Assembly: GCA_963169455.1 (NCBI GenBank)
Contig: CAUJDW010000112.1
Coordinates: 1 to 62,530 of the forward strand
Origin: Bacteroidota bacterium
GTDB taxonomy: Bacteria; Bacteroidota; Bacteroidia; Chitinophagales; Saprospiraceae
DNA: 62,530 nucleotides
Reading direction: 5' to 3'
The notes under the pieces are model-generated. The model did no database searches, was not told the DNA's origin, and saw nothing but the letters and a program-made list of their open reading frames with translations. Within the stretch, counting starts at the first letter, position 1. Each line of letters begins with the position of its first letter. Of this stretch, positions 37,295 through 45,150 are shown piece by piece. Both the position numbers and the translations under genes were made by a program.

Positions 37295-37969
37295 ATGGCC
37301 CTGGAATTCTGGCAAACCCTCTGGCTGACTTTCCGCCTGGCGGCGGTGACGACCCTGCTGCTCATCCTCATCGGCATTCCCATCGCCTACGGGATATCGC
37401 AGAGCCGCAGCCGCTTCAAACCGGCCATGGAGGCGCTTATCAGCATGCCCCTTGTTTTGCCGCCCACGGTGCTGGGCTTTTACCTGCTGATCGCCTTCAG
37501 CCCGTCCGGCTGGCTGGGCGCCTGGCTGGAGCAGGCCCTCGGGCTGAAACTGGTGTTCACTTTTGCAGGGCTCGTGGTAGGCTCCATTTTTTACAGCCTG
37601 CCCTTTATGGTGCAGCCTGTTCAATCCGGTTTCGAAAACCTGCCGCCCAACCTGGCGGAGGCTTCCTTCACCCTGGGCAAATCGAAGCTGGAGACCTTGC
37701 TGCGGGTGCAGTTGCCCAACATCAAGCCCGCTCTGCTCACCGGCATCGTGCTGTCCTTCGCCCATACCGTCGGCGAGTTCGGCGTCATCCTGATGATCGG
37801 CGGCAATATTCCGGGGCAGACGCGGGTGGCCTCCATCGCCATTTATGACGAAGTAGAGGCGCTCAACTACGGCATGGCCAACCAGTACGCCCTGGTGCTG
37901 ATCGCTTTTGCCTTTTTTATCCTCGCTATGGTGTATGGGATAAACCGGCAGATGCTGAGGGCGGGGTAG
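37295..37969 (+). CDS. modB: Molybdate ABC transporter permease ModB
   Basis: A 224-residue inner-membrane permease with about five transmembrane helices. The EAA cytoplasmic loop, contacting the ATPase, is EASFTLGKSKLETLLRVQLP. SMPLVLPPTVLGFYLL and HTVGEFGVILMIGGNIPGQT are typical ModB segments. Only 2 nt separate it from mobA, so expression is probably coupled. No modA (periplasmic binding protein) is found on either side. An octamer-repeat element separates it from modC. Confidence 0.92.
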   Translation: MALEFWQTLWLTFRLAAVTTLLLILIGIPIAYGISQSRSRFKPAMEALISMPLVLPPTVLGFYLLIAFSPSGWLGAWLEQALGLKLVFTFAGLVVGSIFYSLPFMVQPVQSGFENLPPNLAEASFTLGKSKLETLLRVQLPNIKPALLTGIVLSFAHTVGEFGVILMIGGNIPGQTRVASIAIYDEVEALNYGMANQYALVLIAFAFFILAMVYGINRQMLRAG

Positions 37970-37977
37970 GGGAAAAA

Positions 37978-38112
37978 TGGTTATATGGTTATATGGTTAT
38001 ATGGTTGGCCGGGGTATGGCTGCTATGCGGCGCCCCGCCAGCCCAACAATACAACCATATAGCAATACAGCAATATGACAATATGGCAATACAGCAATAT
38101 GACAATATAGAA
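37978..38112. repeat. Octamer microsatellite with central hairpin, running up to the modC start
   Basis: Left part 37978-38006 has about 3.5 copies of GGTTATAT; right part 38043-38112 has about eight degenerate copies of the complementary family (CAATACAG, CAATATGA). A GC-rich centre (38007-38042) may pair on itself. The right part reaches to 2 nt before the GTG start of modC. Sense-strand units match those in front of sucB and hisIE. Confidence 0.75.
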
Positions 38113-38113
38113 A

Positions 38114-38983
38114 GTGATTGAGATCAAACTGAGGAAGGCATTACACGCGGCTGCCGGGCCAATGGAGCTCGATGTTCACCTGAAGATCGAACAGGGCGAG
38201 TTTTTGGCCATTACCGGCCCCTCGGGCAGTGGGAAGACGACCCTGCTGCGCCTGATTGCCGGGTTAGTGCAAGCGGAGGAAGGTTACATCCGGTCGGAAG
38301 GCACAGTTTGGCTGGATACGGCGCGAAAGGCCAACCTTCGCCCTCAGGAGCGCCATGTCGGGTTGGTTTTTCAGGATTATGCCCTCTTCCCCAATATGAC
38401 GGTCCGGCAAAACCTCGAATACGCGCTGCGGAAAGGGCAGGCGCAAAACATCGTCGATGAACTGATCGAGATCACGGAGCTCAGGGAACTGGAAAAGCGC
38501 TACCCGGCCAGGCTATCCGGCGGGCAGCAGCAACGCGTGGCGCTGGCGCGGGCCCTGGTGCAACAACCCCGCTTATTATTGCTCGACGAACCTCTGTCCG
38601 CCCTCGACGCCGGCATGCGGGCCAAACTACAGCACTACATCCTGCGCGTTCACCAGGCCTACCGCCTCACCACCATCCTGGTCAGCCACGACCAGCGGGA
38701 GGTTTTCAAATTATCGAGCCGGATCATCGCTCTGCAGCATGGCCGAATCTGCCGCCCGGAACTGCCGCCCCCGGTGTTGCTCTCAAACGCGAGCGGGAGT
38801 GACTTCCACCTCAGCGGCGAGGTGCTGGATATCGAAAAGGGGAGCAGCAAGTTTATCATAAAAGTGCTGATCGGCGCCAATATGGTGCGGGTGGAAACCC
38901 GCCCCGAAGACGCCAGCAACCTGCAAGCCGGCGACACCGTTACCATCCGCTTCAATGCCCGGCAACCGGAACTGGTGCGGTAG
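38114..38983 (+). CDS. modC: Molybdate ABC transporter ATP-binding protein ModC
   Basis: A 289-residue ATPase with GTG start. Walker A is GPSGSGKTTLLRLIAG, Q-loop VFQDYALFPNMTV, signature LSGGQQQRVALARALVQQP, Walker B LLLLDEPLSALD, and the switch His in VSHDQREV. The C-terminal ~75 residues (SGEVLDIEKGSSKFIIKVLIG ... VTIRFNARQPELV) resemble a small TOBE-like regulatory domain that binds oxyanions in ModC. It pairs with ModB; the spacing of 144 nt holds repeats, so it might be expressed differently. Confidence 0.9.
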   Translation: MIEIKLRKALHAAAGPMELDVHLKIEQGEFLAITGPSGSGKTTLLRLIAGLVQAEEGYIRSEGTVWLDTARKANLRPQERHVGLVFQDYALFPNMTVRQNLEYALRKGQAQNIVDELIEITELRELEKRYPARLSGGQQQRVALARALVQQPRLLLLDEPLSALDAGMRAKLQHYILRVHQAYRLTTILVSHDQREVFKLSSRIIALQHGRICRPELPPPVLLSNASGSDFHLSGEVLDIEKGSSKFIIKVLIGANMVRVETRPEDASNLQAGDTVTIRFNARQPELVR

Positions 38984-39013
38984 AGGGGGCAGGTGTTGGC
39001 AGCAAGGATTCCT

Positions 39014-39034
39014 GTGAAACTCCGGAAGTTTCAC
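39014..39034. terminator. Stem-loop between convergent modC and cotH-like genes
   Basis: GTGAAACT-CCGGA-AGTTTCAC, 8-bp stem and 5-nt loop, in a 57-nt convergent gap. It belongs to a family of short palindromes with an ACTTC/GAAGT core found after several genes in the window. Confidence 0.55.
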
Positions 39035-39040
39035 CATCCC

Positions 39041-40663
39041 CTATAATGCCACCAGCTTTCCGGATTGGATGCGCTTTTCATTGAGCCAGAACTGATAAAA
39101 ATAGACTCCGGGAGCTGCAGCAGGCCATTCGAACTGGTGGGGCCCCTCGGGCAGTTGCTCTTGTATTTGCCCCAGTCGCCGGCCGGTGCTGTCGTGGAGT
39201 TCCAGCTTAATCCTTGCGGGCCTTTCCAGATAAAATTCAAAAAGCGCCGGTTGGTGGCGGGCCGGATTGGGGTATGCCGTTACAAAAAAGGAATGCTGGG
39301 AAGTGTCTTTTCCGGAGGTGAGCTGGCTGACGGCGCCATCCATCCAGGCCAGGCGGGCGGAAAGCCAGTTTTTCAGGTAATCCACTTCCTCCTGGTAGGT
39401 ATTGCCCACAAAAGCATTGGGCCAGACATACGAACCGAGGATGGGCCATTGCTGGAAATTGCGCGCCTGTGACTCTTCCACCACCCCGGCCAGCGAATCG
39501 ATCAGCCCGTGGATGGTTGCCGTGGAGAACACATCGGGGCGCAGCTCCTGCCAGCGGTTCTTGATCCGGGCCAGGAAGGCGGGATCCTGCCGCAGGCGTT
39601 CCCACCAGAAGGGGATTTGCCAGTAGTCGCCGGGGCAAACCGTGTTGAAGTCGTTGGCCCAGCCGGAAGCAAACCAGGCTTCGCAATAGTCCGCATTGCC
39701 CAGGGCGATGTTGAAGTCCCATACAGGCCCCATCTTCAGTTTGCCGCCGTTGCTGTCTTTGTCCTTGTAAAAAAACGTGCTCAGGCGGTAGCCGTCCACG
39801 TTGCGGGTAATTTCGTTGATGAGGAAAAAATCCACAAAAGAAGCCGGGTCCATGATGGAGGCATAGCCGGTTTCGGGATTGGCGTAATCGTCAGCGGCCA
39901 GCACGTCTTCAAATTGGTGCATGAACTGCTGGATATAGGCCTTTTGTTGTTCGGAAATGTCTTCCGGCTTGGGGTAGTGATACTGGAAAAATATCTCCCC
40001 ATCCGGGTTGCTGGTTGGAGGATGCTCGGAAGGAAACCCATCGTTGAAGCTGCCTTCCCATTTGTCGATTTTCAGGATATACCCACCAGTAAGGTCGTCG
40101 CCTTCATTCTCATCGGGGTCGAGTTTGGCGATATCGACGCGGTTGTTATCGCGTTTGATCCTTTCCAGGATGGCGTACACCCCTTTGTATTCGCCGTTGA
40201 GCACCAGTTCGCAATACCGCGCCCGTGGCGCCCAGGGCATGGTGCGGCTGGCCAGGGTATAGGTAAGCACGTCGCGCATGAGGCTTTTGTCGCTGAAAGG
40301 CGCCAGCAGCACCCAGTCGCTCTCGGCGGGCATGCCGAGCAGAGAAACATCTGAGTCACCGCCCTCATCATCACGAGTTTCAATGGCATAGGGTTTTTTG
40401 TCGGAAAGGAAGAGCGAGGTGGAGCCCCGCAGTTCGATGCCGATGCGGCCGTCGTAGGCATTAAATGGATCCGTGAGGTAGTTGCGCGAGCCCGGGCCGT
40501 TGTAAATAATGCCCATTTCCGCATCGATTTTCGGCTCGTTGGGTATCTCCTGGCCGTTGGTGTTGAGCACCACGATGGGCAGGTTGGAACTGGTGAAGTC
40601 CACCTGGGCGAAGGGGGACAGAGCGAGGAGGGTAAACAGGGAGAGGAGTAAAGTGCTTTTCAT
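39041..40663 (-). CDS. CotH-kinase-family protein, T9SS-secreted
   Basis: A 540-residue exported protein (MKSTLLLSLFTLLALSPFA). The body resembles the CotH family (related to spore-coat protein kinases): GIELRGSTSLFLSDKKPYAIETRD, WVLLAPFSDKSLMRDVLTY, YCELVLNGEYKGVYAILERIKRD, GGYILKIDKWEG and KMGPVWDFNIALGNADY. The Asp in WDFN matches the metal-binding position of the family. The last ~80 residues (FFVTAYPNPARHQPALFEF ... APGVYFYQFWLNEKRIQSGK) are a T9SS type-A sorting domain, so any kinase activity would be extracellular and the substrate is unknown. Confidence 0.82.
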   Translation of the reverse strand: MKSTLLLSLFTLLALSPFAQVDFTSSNLPIVVLNTNGQEIPNEPKIDAEMGIIYNGPGSRNYLTDPFNAYDGRIGIELRGSTSLFLSDKKPYAIETRDDEGGDSDVSLLGMPAESDWVLLAPFSDKSLMRDVLTYTLASRTMPWAPRARYCELVLNGEYKGVYAILERIKRDNNRVDIAKLDPDENEGDDLTGGYILKIDKWEGSFNDGFPSEHPPTSNPDGEIFFQYHYPKPEDISEQQKAYIQQFMHQFEDVLAADDYANPETGYASIMDPASFVDFFLINEITRNVDGYRLSTFFYKDKDSNGGKLKMGPVWDFNIALGNADYCEAWFASGWANDFNTVCPGDYWQIPFWWERLRQDPAFLARIKNRWQELRPDVFSTATIHGLIDSLAGVVEESQARNFQQWPILGSYVWPNAFVGNTYQEEVDYLKNWLSARLAWMDGAVSQLTSGKDTSQHSFFVTAYPNPARHQPALFEFYLERPARIKLELHDSTGRRLGQIQEQLPEGPHQFEWPAAAPGVYFYQFWLNEKRIQSGKLVAL

Positions 40664-40705
40664 GGGAAAAGGTTGTGTCGTAAAATGGTGTGGAAGATAC
40701 GAAAA

Positions 40706-41314
40706 TTACTTATGCCTTCCCCGCAGCACCTCAATAACATCCTCAAGTCGGTAATCCTTGGCAGCCAGGAGCACCAGGTAATGGTACAGCAGGTCGGCCG
40801 CTTCGTTGAGGAAAAGTTCCTTGTTGTCGTCCTTGGCTTCGATGACCAGTTCGACGGCTTCTTCGCCGACTTTCTGGGCGACTTTGTTGATGCCGCGGGC
40901 GAAGAGGCGGGCCGTGTAGGAGGTTTCCGGGTCGGCGCCCCTGCGGCCCTGAATGACTTGCTCCAGGTGGGCCAGGAAGTTGACGGGCTGGTTGGTTTCC
41001 GCCCAGCAGGTGTCGGTTCCGAGGTGGCAGGCAGGGCCTTCGGGGCGGACATAGACGAGCAGGGTATCGCGGTCGCAGTCCGCTTTGATGTCCACCAGAT
41101 GGAAGAAATTGCCGGAGGTTTCGCCCTTGGTCCAGAGGCGGCCCTTGCTGCGGCTGAAGAAGGTGACGGTTTTGTCTTTCAGGGTTTTCTGCAGGGCTTC
41201 TTCATTCATATAGCCCAGCATGAGCACTTTGCCGGTATCGGCGTCCTGAATGATGGCCGGCAGCAGGCCGTTTCCTTTGGCGAAGTCGAGTTGGGTGAGG
41301 GCTATGTTGTTCAC
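40706..41314 (-). CDS. hisIE: Bifunctional phosphoribosyl-AMP cyclohydrolase/phosphoribosyl-ATP pyrophosphatase HisIE
   Basis: A 202-residue enzyme catalysing steps 2 and 3 of histidine synthesis. The N-terminal HisI domain has MLGYMNEEALQKTL, SRSKGRLWTKGETSGN and the zinc site region DCDRDTLLVYV ... GPACHLGTDTCW. The C-terminal HisE domain shows SYTARLFARGINKVAQKVGEE and EEAVELVIEAKDD with LFLNEAADLLYHYLVLL. The start is GTG at 41314, embedded in the octamer microsatellite. It is the last gene of the hisF-hisIE unit. Confidence 0.95.
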   Translation of the reverse strand: MNNIALTQLDFAKGNGLLPAIIQDADTGKVLMLGYMNEEALQKTLKDKTVTFFSRSKGRLWTKGETSGNFFHLVDIKADCDRDTLLVYVRPEGPACHLGTDTCWAETNQPVNFLAHLEQVIQGRRGADPETSYTARLFARGINKVAQKVGEEAVELVIEAKDDNKELFLNEAADLLYHYLVLLAAKDYRLEDVIEVLRGRHK

Positions 41315-41372
41315 TATATTGTTATATTGTTATATTGTTATATTGATATATTGCTATATTGTTATATTGTTA
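41312..41372. repeat. Octamer microsatellite containing the hisIE start codon
   Basis: About seven units of ATTGTTAT (ATAACAAT in the sense of hisIE) end at the hisIE GTG start, and the unit nearest the gene overlaps the first codons (AACAATATAGTGAACAAC). An 8-G run follows at 41378-41385, next to the hisF stop. Confidence 0.85.
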
Positions 41373-41385
41373 GCTTAGGGGGGGG

Positions 41386-42141
41386 TCAAAGCCGAACCGT
41401 TATCCCTTGCTTCCGAAGGTATTCCTTCAACTCCCGGATATCAATTTCATGAAAGTGAAAAATGCTTGCGGCCAGCCCGGCGTCGGCCTTTCCGGTAGTA
41501 AAAACATCGTAGAAGTGCTCCATGTTCCCGGCGCCGCCGGAAGCGATGACGGGGATGGAGACGGCTTCGGAAACCCGGGCCGTAATTTCGTTGGCGAAGC
41601 CGTTCTTGGTGCCGTCGTGGTTCATGGAGGTGAACAGTATCTCGCCTGCGCCGCGGTTTTCGGCCTCTTTCACCCAATCCAGCAGGCGGATATCGGTGGG
41701 GATGCGCCCGCCGTTGAGGTGCACGAACCAGTCGCCGTCGATGGCTTTGGCGTCGACGGCGAGGACGACGAACTGGCTGCCGAAGTTGCGGGCCAGCTCG
41801 TCGATGAGGGCCGGGCGGCGCACGGCTGCCGAGTTGATGGATATCTTGTCGGCCCCGGAGGACAGCAGCACGTCCACGTCCTCCACCGAGCCGATGCCGC
41901 CGCCGATGGTGAAGGGGATGTCGAGGTGGCGGGCGATATCGCGCGCCAATGCTGCCAGGGTTTTGCGCTTTTCGTGGGTGGCCGTGATATCGAGGAAGAC
42001 CAGTTCGTCGGCGCCTTCTTCGCTGTAGCGGGCGCCGAGTTCCACCGGGTCGCCCGCGTCGCGCAGGTTGACGAAGTTGACCCCTTTGACGGTGCGGCCG
42101 TCCTTGATATCGAGGCAGGGTATGATGCGTTTGGCTAACAT
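41386..42141 (-). CDS. hisF: Imidazole glycerol phosphate synthase subunit HisF
   Basis: A 251-residue TIM-barrel cyclase subunit. [20 protein letters not shown] carries the first catalytic Asp, and [14 protein letters not shown] the second. Phosphate-binding segments are [12 protein letters not shown] and [15 protein letters not shown]. The longer frame to 42282 is not family-like, so the ATG at 42141 is used. It acts with HisH, which is encoded 1.6 kb upstream. A TATCTTTG -7 box lies 19 nt upstream of the start, suggesting an own promoter after the two hairpin repeats. Confidence 0.96.
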   Translation of the reverse strand: MLAKRIIPCLDIKDGRTVKGVNFVNLRDAGDPVELGARYSEEGADELVFLDITATHEKRKTLAALARDIARHLDIPFTIGGGIGSVEDVDVLLSSGADKISINSAAVRRPALIDELARNFGSQFVVLAVDAKAIDGDWFVHLNGGRIPTDIRLLDWVKEAENRGAGEILFTSMNHDGTKNGFANEITARVSEAVSIPVIASGGAGNMEHFYDVFTTGKADAGLAASIFHFHEIDIRELKEYLRKQGITVRL

Positions 42142-42159
42142 GCGGTTTGGTTTGGCGGT

Positions 42160-42167
42160 CAAAGATA
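42160..42167 (-). promoter_or_regulatory. Candidate -7 box for hisF-hisIE
   Basis: Minus strand TATCTTTG matches TAnnTTTG. No TTG is at the ideal upstream distance. Its position after two hairpins suggests that hisF can be transcribed separately from hisA. Confidence 0.45.
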
Positions 42168-42276
42168 AGGGAACAAGGGAGACGAATGTAAAATGTAAAA
42201 CAAGGAATGTAAAATGAAAAAGGGACAGAGGGCCCGCACCGAAAGAGCCAGGTAAACATGCAAAGAGGCCACGGAA

Positions 42277-42328
42277 AGCCACGGGGTGACTGAACGCTTG
42301 TCAAATCAAGGCGAGTCACCCCGTGACT
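42277..42328. repeat. 52-nt dispersed hairpin, copy 3
   Basis: Arms 42277-42291 (AGCCACGGGGTGACT) and 42314-42328 (AGTCACCCCGTGACT), one wobble in 15 bp, spacer 22 nt containing ATCAAGG as in copy 1. Confidence 0.85.
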
Positions 42329-42368
42329 ATCCATGCCAGTCGGGCAAACTTTGGAAACTGCCGCAGCG

Positions 42369-42418
42369 AGTCACGGGGTGATTATCAGAGTAAACTTGAG
42401 GGCAATCACCCCGTGGCT
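42369..42418. repeat. 50-nt dispersed hairpin, copy 4, overlapping the hisA stop codon
   Basis: Arms 42369-42383 (AGTCACGGGGTGATT) and 42404-42418 (AATCACCCCGTGGCT). The inner pair changed on both sides relative to the other copies (GACT/AGTC to GATT/AATC), a compensatory change that favours selection on the hairpin. The outer edge overlaps two bases of the hisA stop codon. Confidence 0.85.
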
Positions 42419-43139
42419 ACCCAGGCGCCAACCGCTCCAGCTCCTTCAAACTGATTTTCCCCTCGTAGATCGCCTTGCCGATGATGGCCCCGAAGCAGCC
42501 AATTTCGCGGAGCTTTTCAATTTCTTCCAGGCCTGTGACGCCGCCGCTGGCGATGAGCTTCAGATCGGGAAATCGCTCCCGGATCTGAGCATACAATTCC
42601 AGAGCCGTGCCCTCCAGCAGGCCATCTTTGGAGACGTCCGTACAGATCGAGTATTGCACGCCTTTGGCGGTATAGCCTTCCAGGAAATCAAAGAGTTCCA
42701 GTTCGCTCTGCTCCTGCCAGCCGCTGATGGCGATTTTTCCGTCCTTGACGTCTGCGCCCAGAATGATGCGATCGTTGCCGTACTTTTCCAGCCAGCCGAG
42801 GAACAGATCGGGATTTTTCACGGCCACTGTGCCTCCCGTCACCTGCCGGGCGCCGCATTCGAAGGCGATGCGCAGGCCGTCGTCGGACTTGATGCCGCCT
42901 CCGAAGTCGATCCACAGGCCGGTGCGGGTGGCGAGGCGCTCCAGCACCTTGTAGTTGACGATGCGGCCGGCCCGGGCGCCGTCGAGGTCAACGAGGTGAA
43001 GGCGCTGCAGGCCGTGGGCTTCGAAGGATTTGGCCACTTCCAGGGGGTCTTCGTTATAAACGGACTGCTGCGCGTAGTCGCCCTGGGTGAGGCGCACGCA
43101 TTTGCCGTCGATGATGTCAATGGCGGGGATGAGGTGCAT
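42417..43139 (-). CDS. hisA: Phosphoribosylformimino-5-aminoimidazole carboxamide ribotide isomerase HisA
   Basis: A 240-residue TIM-barrel isomerase. [20 protein letters not shown] has the catalytic Asp; the second acidic residue lies in [26 protein letters not shown] and [13 protein letters not shown] bind phosphate. The ATG at 43139 is chosen over one at 43157 because it gives the family start. It is divergent from the small lipoprotein gene and separated from hisF by 275 nt with two hairpin repeats. No leader-peptide His run is seen upstream of this unit. Confidence 0.96.
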   Translation of the reverse strand: MHLIPAIDIIDGKCVRLTQGDYAQQSVYNEDPLEVAKSFEAHGLQRLHLVDLDGARAGRIVNYKVLERLATRTGLWIDFGGGIKSDDGLRIAFECGARQVTGGTVAVKNPDLFLGWLEKYGNDRIILGADVKDGKIAISGWQEQSELELFDFLEGYTAKGVQYSICTDVSKDGLLEGTALELYAQIRERFPDLKLIASGGVTGLEEIEKLREIGCFGAIIGKAIYEGKISLKELERLAPG

Positions 43140-43239
43140 GGGCAGTTGCTTTAACAAAAGGCGAAAATTTAAGGAAACTTAAGCTATCCGGAACCAACGC
43201 ATTGCTTATTTCGCTTCGTCTTTTAAAAAAAGATAAATC

Positions 43240-43668
43240 ATGAAGGCTTTCTTTCCGGTTTTGGCATTATTGCTCCCCCTGATGTGGAATTCCTGCGACG
43301 AAAAAACAATCGAAGCCCCCGTATCGGAATTCCAGTTGGACAAAAGCTTTGAGCTGGCTTTAGGGCATAGGGGTGAGTGCGAGTGCGGCGGCATTTCCAT
43401 TACCTTCGAAAAAGTGCTGGAGGATTCCCGCTGCCCGGTTGGGGTGGATTGCGTCTGGATCGGGCAGGTAAAAGCCCGCCTTAAAATCAAAACATCAACC
43501 GAAGAGCAGGTGTTTGAGCCCAGCTACAGCCTCATCCAAAGTTCCTTCCCAAGTGTGCAGATCGGGGGGTATTCCGTCATGTTCTTCGGCCTGTCTCCCT
43601 ATCCGGAAGGGGAAACGAAAATCAGGGACGAGGACTATCGCGCTTCTTTGATGGTTACCAAGCTCTGA
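43240..43668 (+). CDS. Small lipoprotein of unknown function, opposite to the his genes
   Basis: A 142-residue protein with lipobox (MKAFFPVLALLLPLMWNSC). The mature part has ELALGHRGECECGGISITFEKV, DSRCPVGVDCVWIGQVKARLK and ends FGLSPYPEGETKIRDEDYRASL. The DSRCPxGVxCxWxGxA-like segment is common in small Bacteroidota lipoproteins of unknown role. It is the only plus-strand gene in the his locus and splits hisH from hisA, so it looks like an insertion. Confidence 0.75.
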   Translation: MKAFFPVLALLLPLMWNSCDEKTIEAPVSEFQLDKSFELALGHRGECECGGISITFEKVLEDSRCPVGVDCVWIGQVKARLKIKTSTEEQVFEPSYSLIQSSFPSVQIGGYSVMFFGLSPYPEGETKIRDEDYRASLMVTKL

Positions 43669-43778
43669 AACCAGGAAGGCGGTTTGCAGGCATGCGATCC
43701 CGGCCTCCTTTCGCCGGGCGGGATTTCGCTCCGCTCAACGTGTGGCGTGACCCTTTGCCACCGCGTCAATTCCTGGCC

Positions 43779-44366
43779 TCAGAGCATCAGAAAATTCCTC
43801 AGGATTTGCTCCCCTGTTTTGCCGGATTTTTCCGGGTGGAATTGTGTGGCGTAGAAATTGCCCTTCTGCAGGCCTGAGCTGAAAGGCTGAATGTAGTCCG
43901 TTGTAGCCGTGGTATAAGGGCCGACTTCGGCATAGTAGCTGTGCACGAAATAGACGTACCCCCCTTCCAGTTCAGGCGTAAACAGCCCGTTTTTCAGGTT
44001 TCGGACGCTGTTCCAGCCCATGTGGGGTACTTTTTCCCCGGCTTTAGGCCGGAAGCGCAGCACTTTCTGGGGGATGATGCCCAGGCAGGCCGTATCGTTC
44101 TCCTCGCTGTATTCGCATAGCAGTTGCATGCCCAGGCAGATGCCGAGCACCGGCTGGGTGAGGTTGCGTATAAGTTCGTCCAGCCCGCGCTGCTTCAGGT
44201 AGGCCATGGTGCTGTTGGCTTCCCCTACGCCGGGGAAGATCACCTTATCCGCCGCGCGGATGGTTTCATGGTTGTCAGTCAGAATGGCATCCACCCCCAG
44301 GCGCTCCAGCGCAAAGAGGACGGACTGCACGTTGCCGGCGTTGTAGTCGATGATAGCGATGGGCAT
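43779..44366 (-). CDS. hisH: Imidazole glycerol phosphate synthase glutaminase subunit HisH
   Basis: A 195-residue class-I glutamine amidotransferase that supplies ammonia to HisF. The nucleophile is Cys in VLGICLGMQLLCEYSEE, and the His-Glu pair is in ATQFHPEKSG. The oxyanion region PGVGEANSTMAYL is intact. The start is 4 nt after the Uma2 stop, suggesting translational coupling. It lies at the end of the attenuator-controlled unit; hisF is not adjacent. Confidence 0.96.
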   Translation of the reverse strand: MPIAIIDYNAGNVQSVLFALERLGVDAILTDNHETIRAADKVIFPGVGEANSTMAYLKQRGLDELIRNLTQPVLGICLGMQLLCEYSEENDTACLGIIPQKVLRFRPKAGEKVPHMGWNSVRNLKNGLFTPELEGGYVYFVHSYYAEVGPYTTATTDYIQPFSSGLQKGNFYATQFHPEKSGKTGEQILRNFLML

Positions 44367-44370
44367 TGCT

Positions 44371-44970
44371 TTACTGGTCGGATTTCCGTTCGGGAGTTGG
44401 GAACTTCACATTCAGATAAATATCGCTGAGCGCAATTTCGAAACCGGCAATAGCCACCCTCTGGTCCAGCTTTTCGGCATAGCTGTTTTCCCAGCGCGTT
44501 TCGTCGATGCGGTTGTAAAAATCGATATAGGCCTGGTCCTGGGCGATCAGGAAATACTGCTGCAGGGAGCCGATCTTGCGGTAGCACTGCCATTTGTCGA
44601 TCCGGTCGCCTTCTTCCGTGCTGCCGGACAAGACCTCGATGATAGTATGGGGGTTCAGCGTGGCGTGCATTTTTTTGGAATGCTCGTAAAAAGCCGGTTC
44701 GCCTTTCACCACCATGACATCCGGATAGTAGTTGAGCCGGCATTCCGGCACGTACAACATGCGGTCGCTGGGATACACCCGAATATCCTGCCACTTGGCA
44801 AGCATTCCAATTTCCCGAATTAAATTCGCAACGATCAAACCATGATTTTCTGAGGTATACGGCATAAACCCGATTTTCCCATTAAAAAAATAGTGCCGTC
44901 GCTCGGCCCGGTATTCCAGTTCCAGGTATTCTTCCAGGGTGTACCGCTTTTCTTCGACAGCAATTGCCAT
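44371..44970 (-). CDS. Uma2-family endonuclease-like protein inside the his operon
   Basis: A 199-residue DUF820 protein from the ATG at 44970 (MAIAVEEKRYTLEEYLELEYR); upstream ATGs at 44994 and 45033 give hydrophobic, less typical N termini. Motifs are YFFNGKIGFMPYTSENHGLI, LNYYPDVMVVKG (catalytic Asp), HTIIEVLSGSTEEGDRIDKW (Glu, Lys) and LQQYFLIAQDQ. It lies between hisB and hisH, 4 nt from hisH, so it is co-transcribed with histidine genes although it has no known link to the pathway. A TAACTTTA box near 44990, one mismatch from the -7 consensus, may give it some own transcription. Confidence 0.85.
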   Translation of the reverse strand: MAIAVEEKRYTLEEYLELEYRAERRHYFFNGKIGFMPYTSENHGLIVANLIREIGMLAKWQDIRVYPSDRMLYVPECRLNYYPDVMVVKGEPAFYEHSKKMHATLNPHTIIEVLSGSTEEGDRIDKWQCYRKIGSLQQYFLIAQDQAYIDFYNRIDETRWENSYAEKLDQRVAIAGFEIALSDIYLNVKFPTPERKSDQ

Positions 44971-45065
44971 AACCAGATTTTTTTGTGATCTCATAAAGTT
45001 AATGAAAAAAAGTACTGCTGCCAAAAGCAGCAAGGGTCCTGGGTACTCCTCGGCAAGCCATAAAA

Positions 45066-45083
45066 CCAGCCAGCCAGCCAGCC
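45066..45083. repeat. CCAG tetranucleotide microsatellite
   Basis: Four and a half units of CCAG between hisB and the Uma2 gene. Short but notable among the other repeats of the his junctions. Confidence 0.6.
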
Positions 45084-45150
45084 TTCCCCAAGGGCAAGCC
45101 CCTTTCGCCCCACGCTCAATTCTGTCATAAGCATTGCCCCCAGGCCTGCC

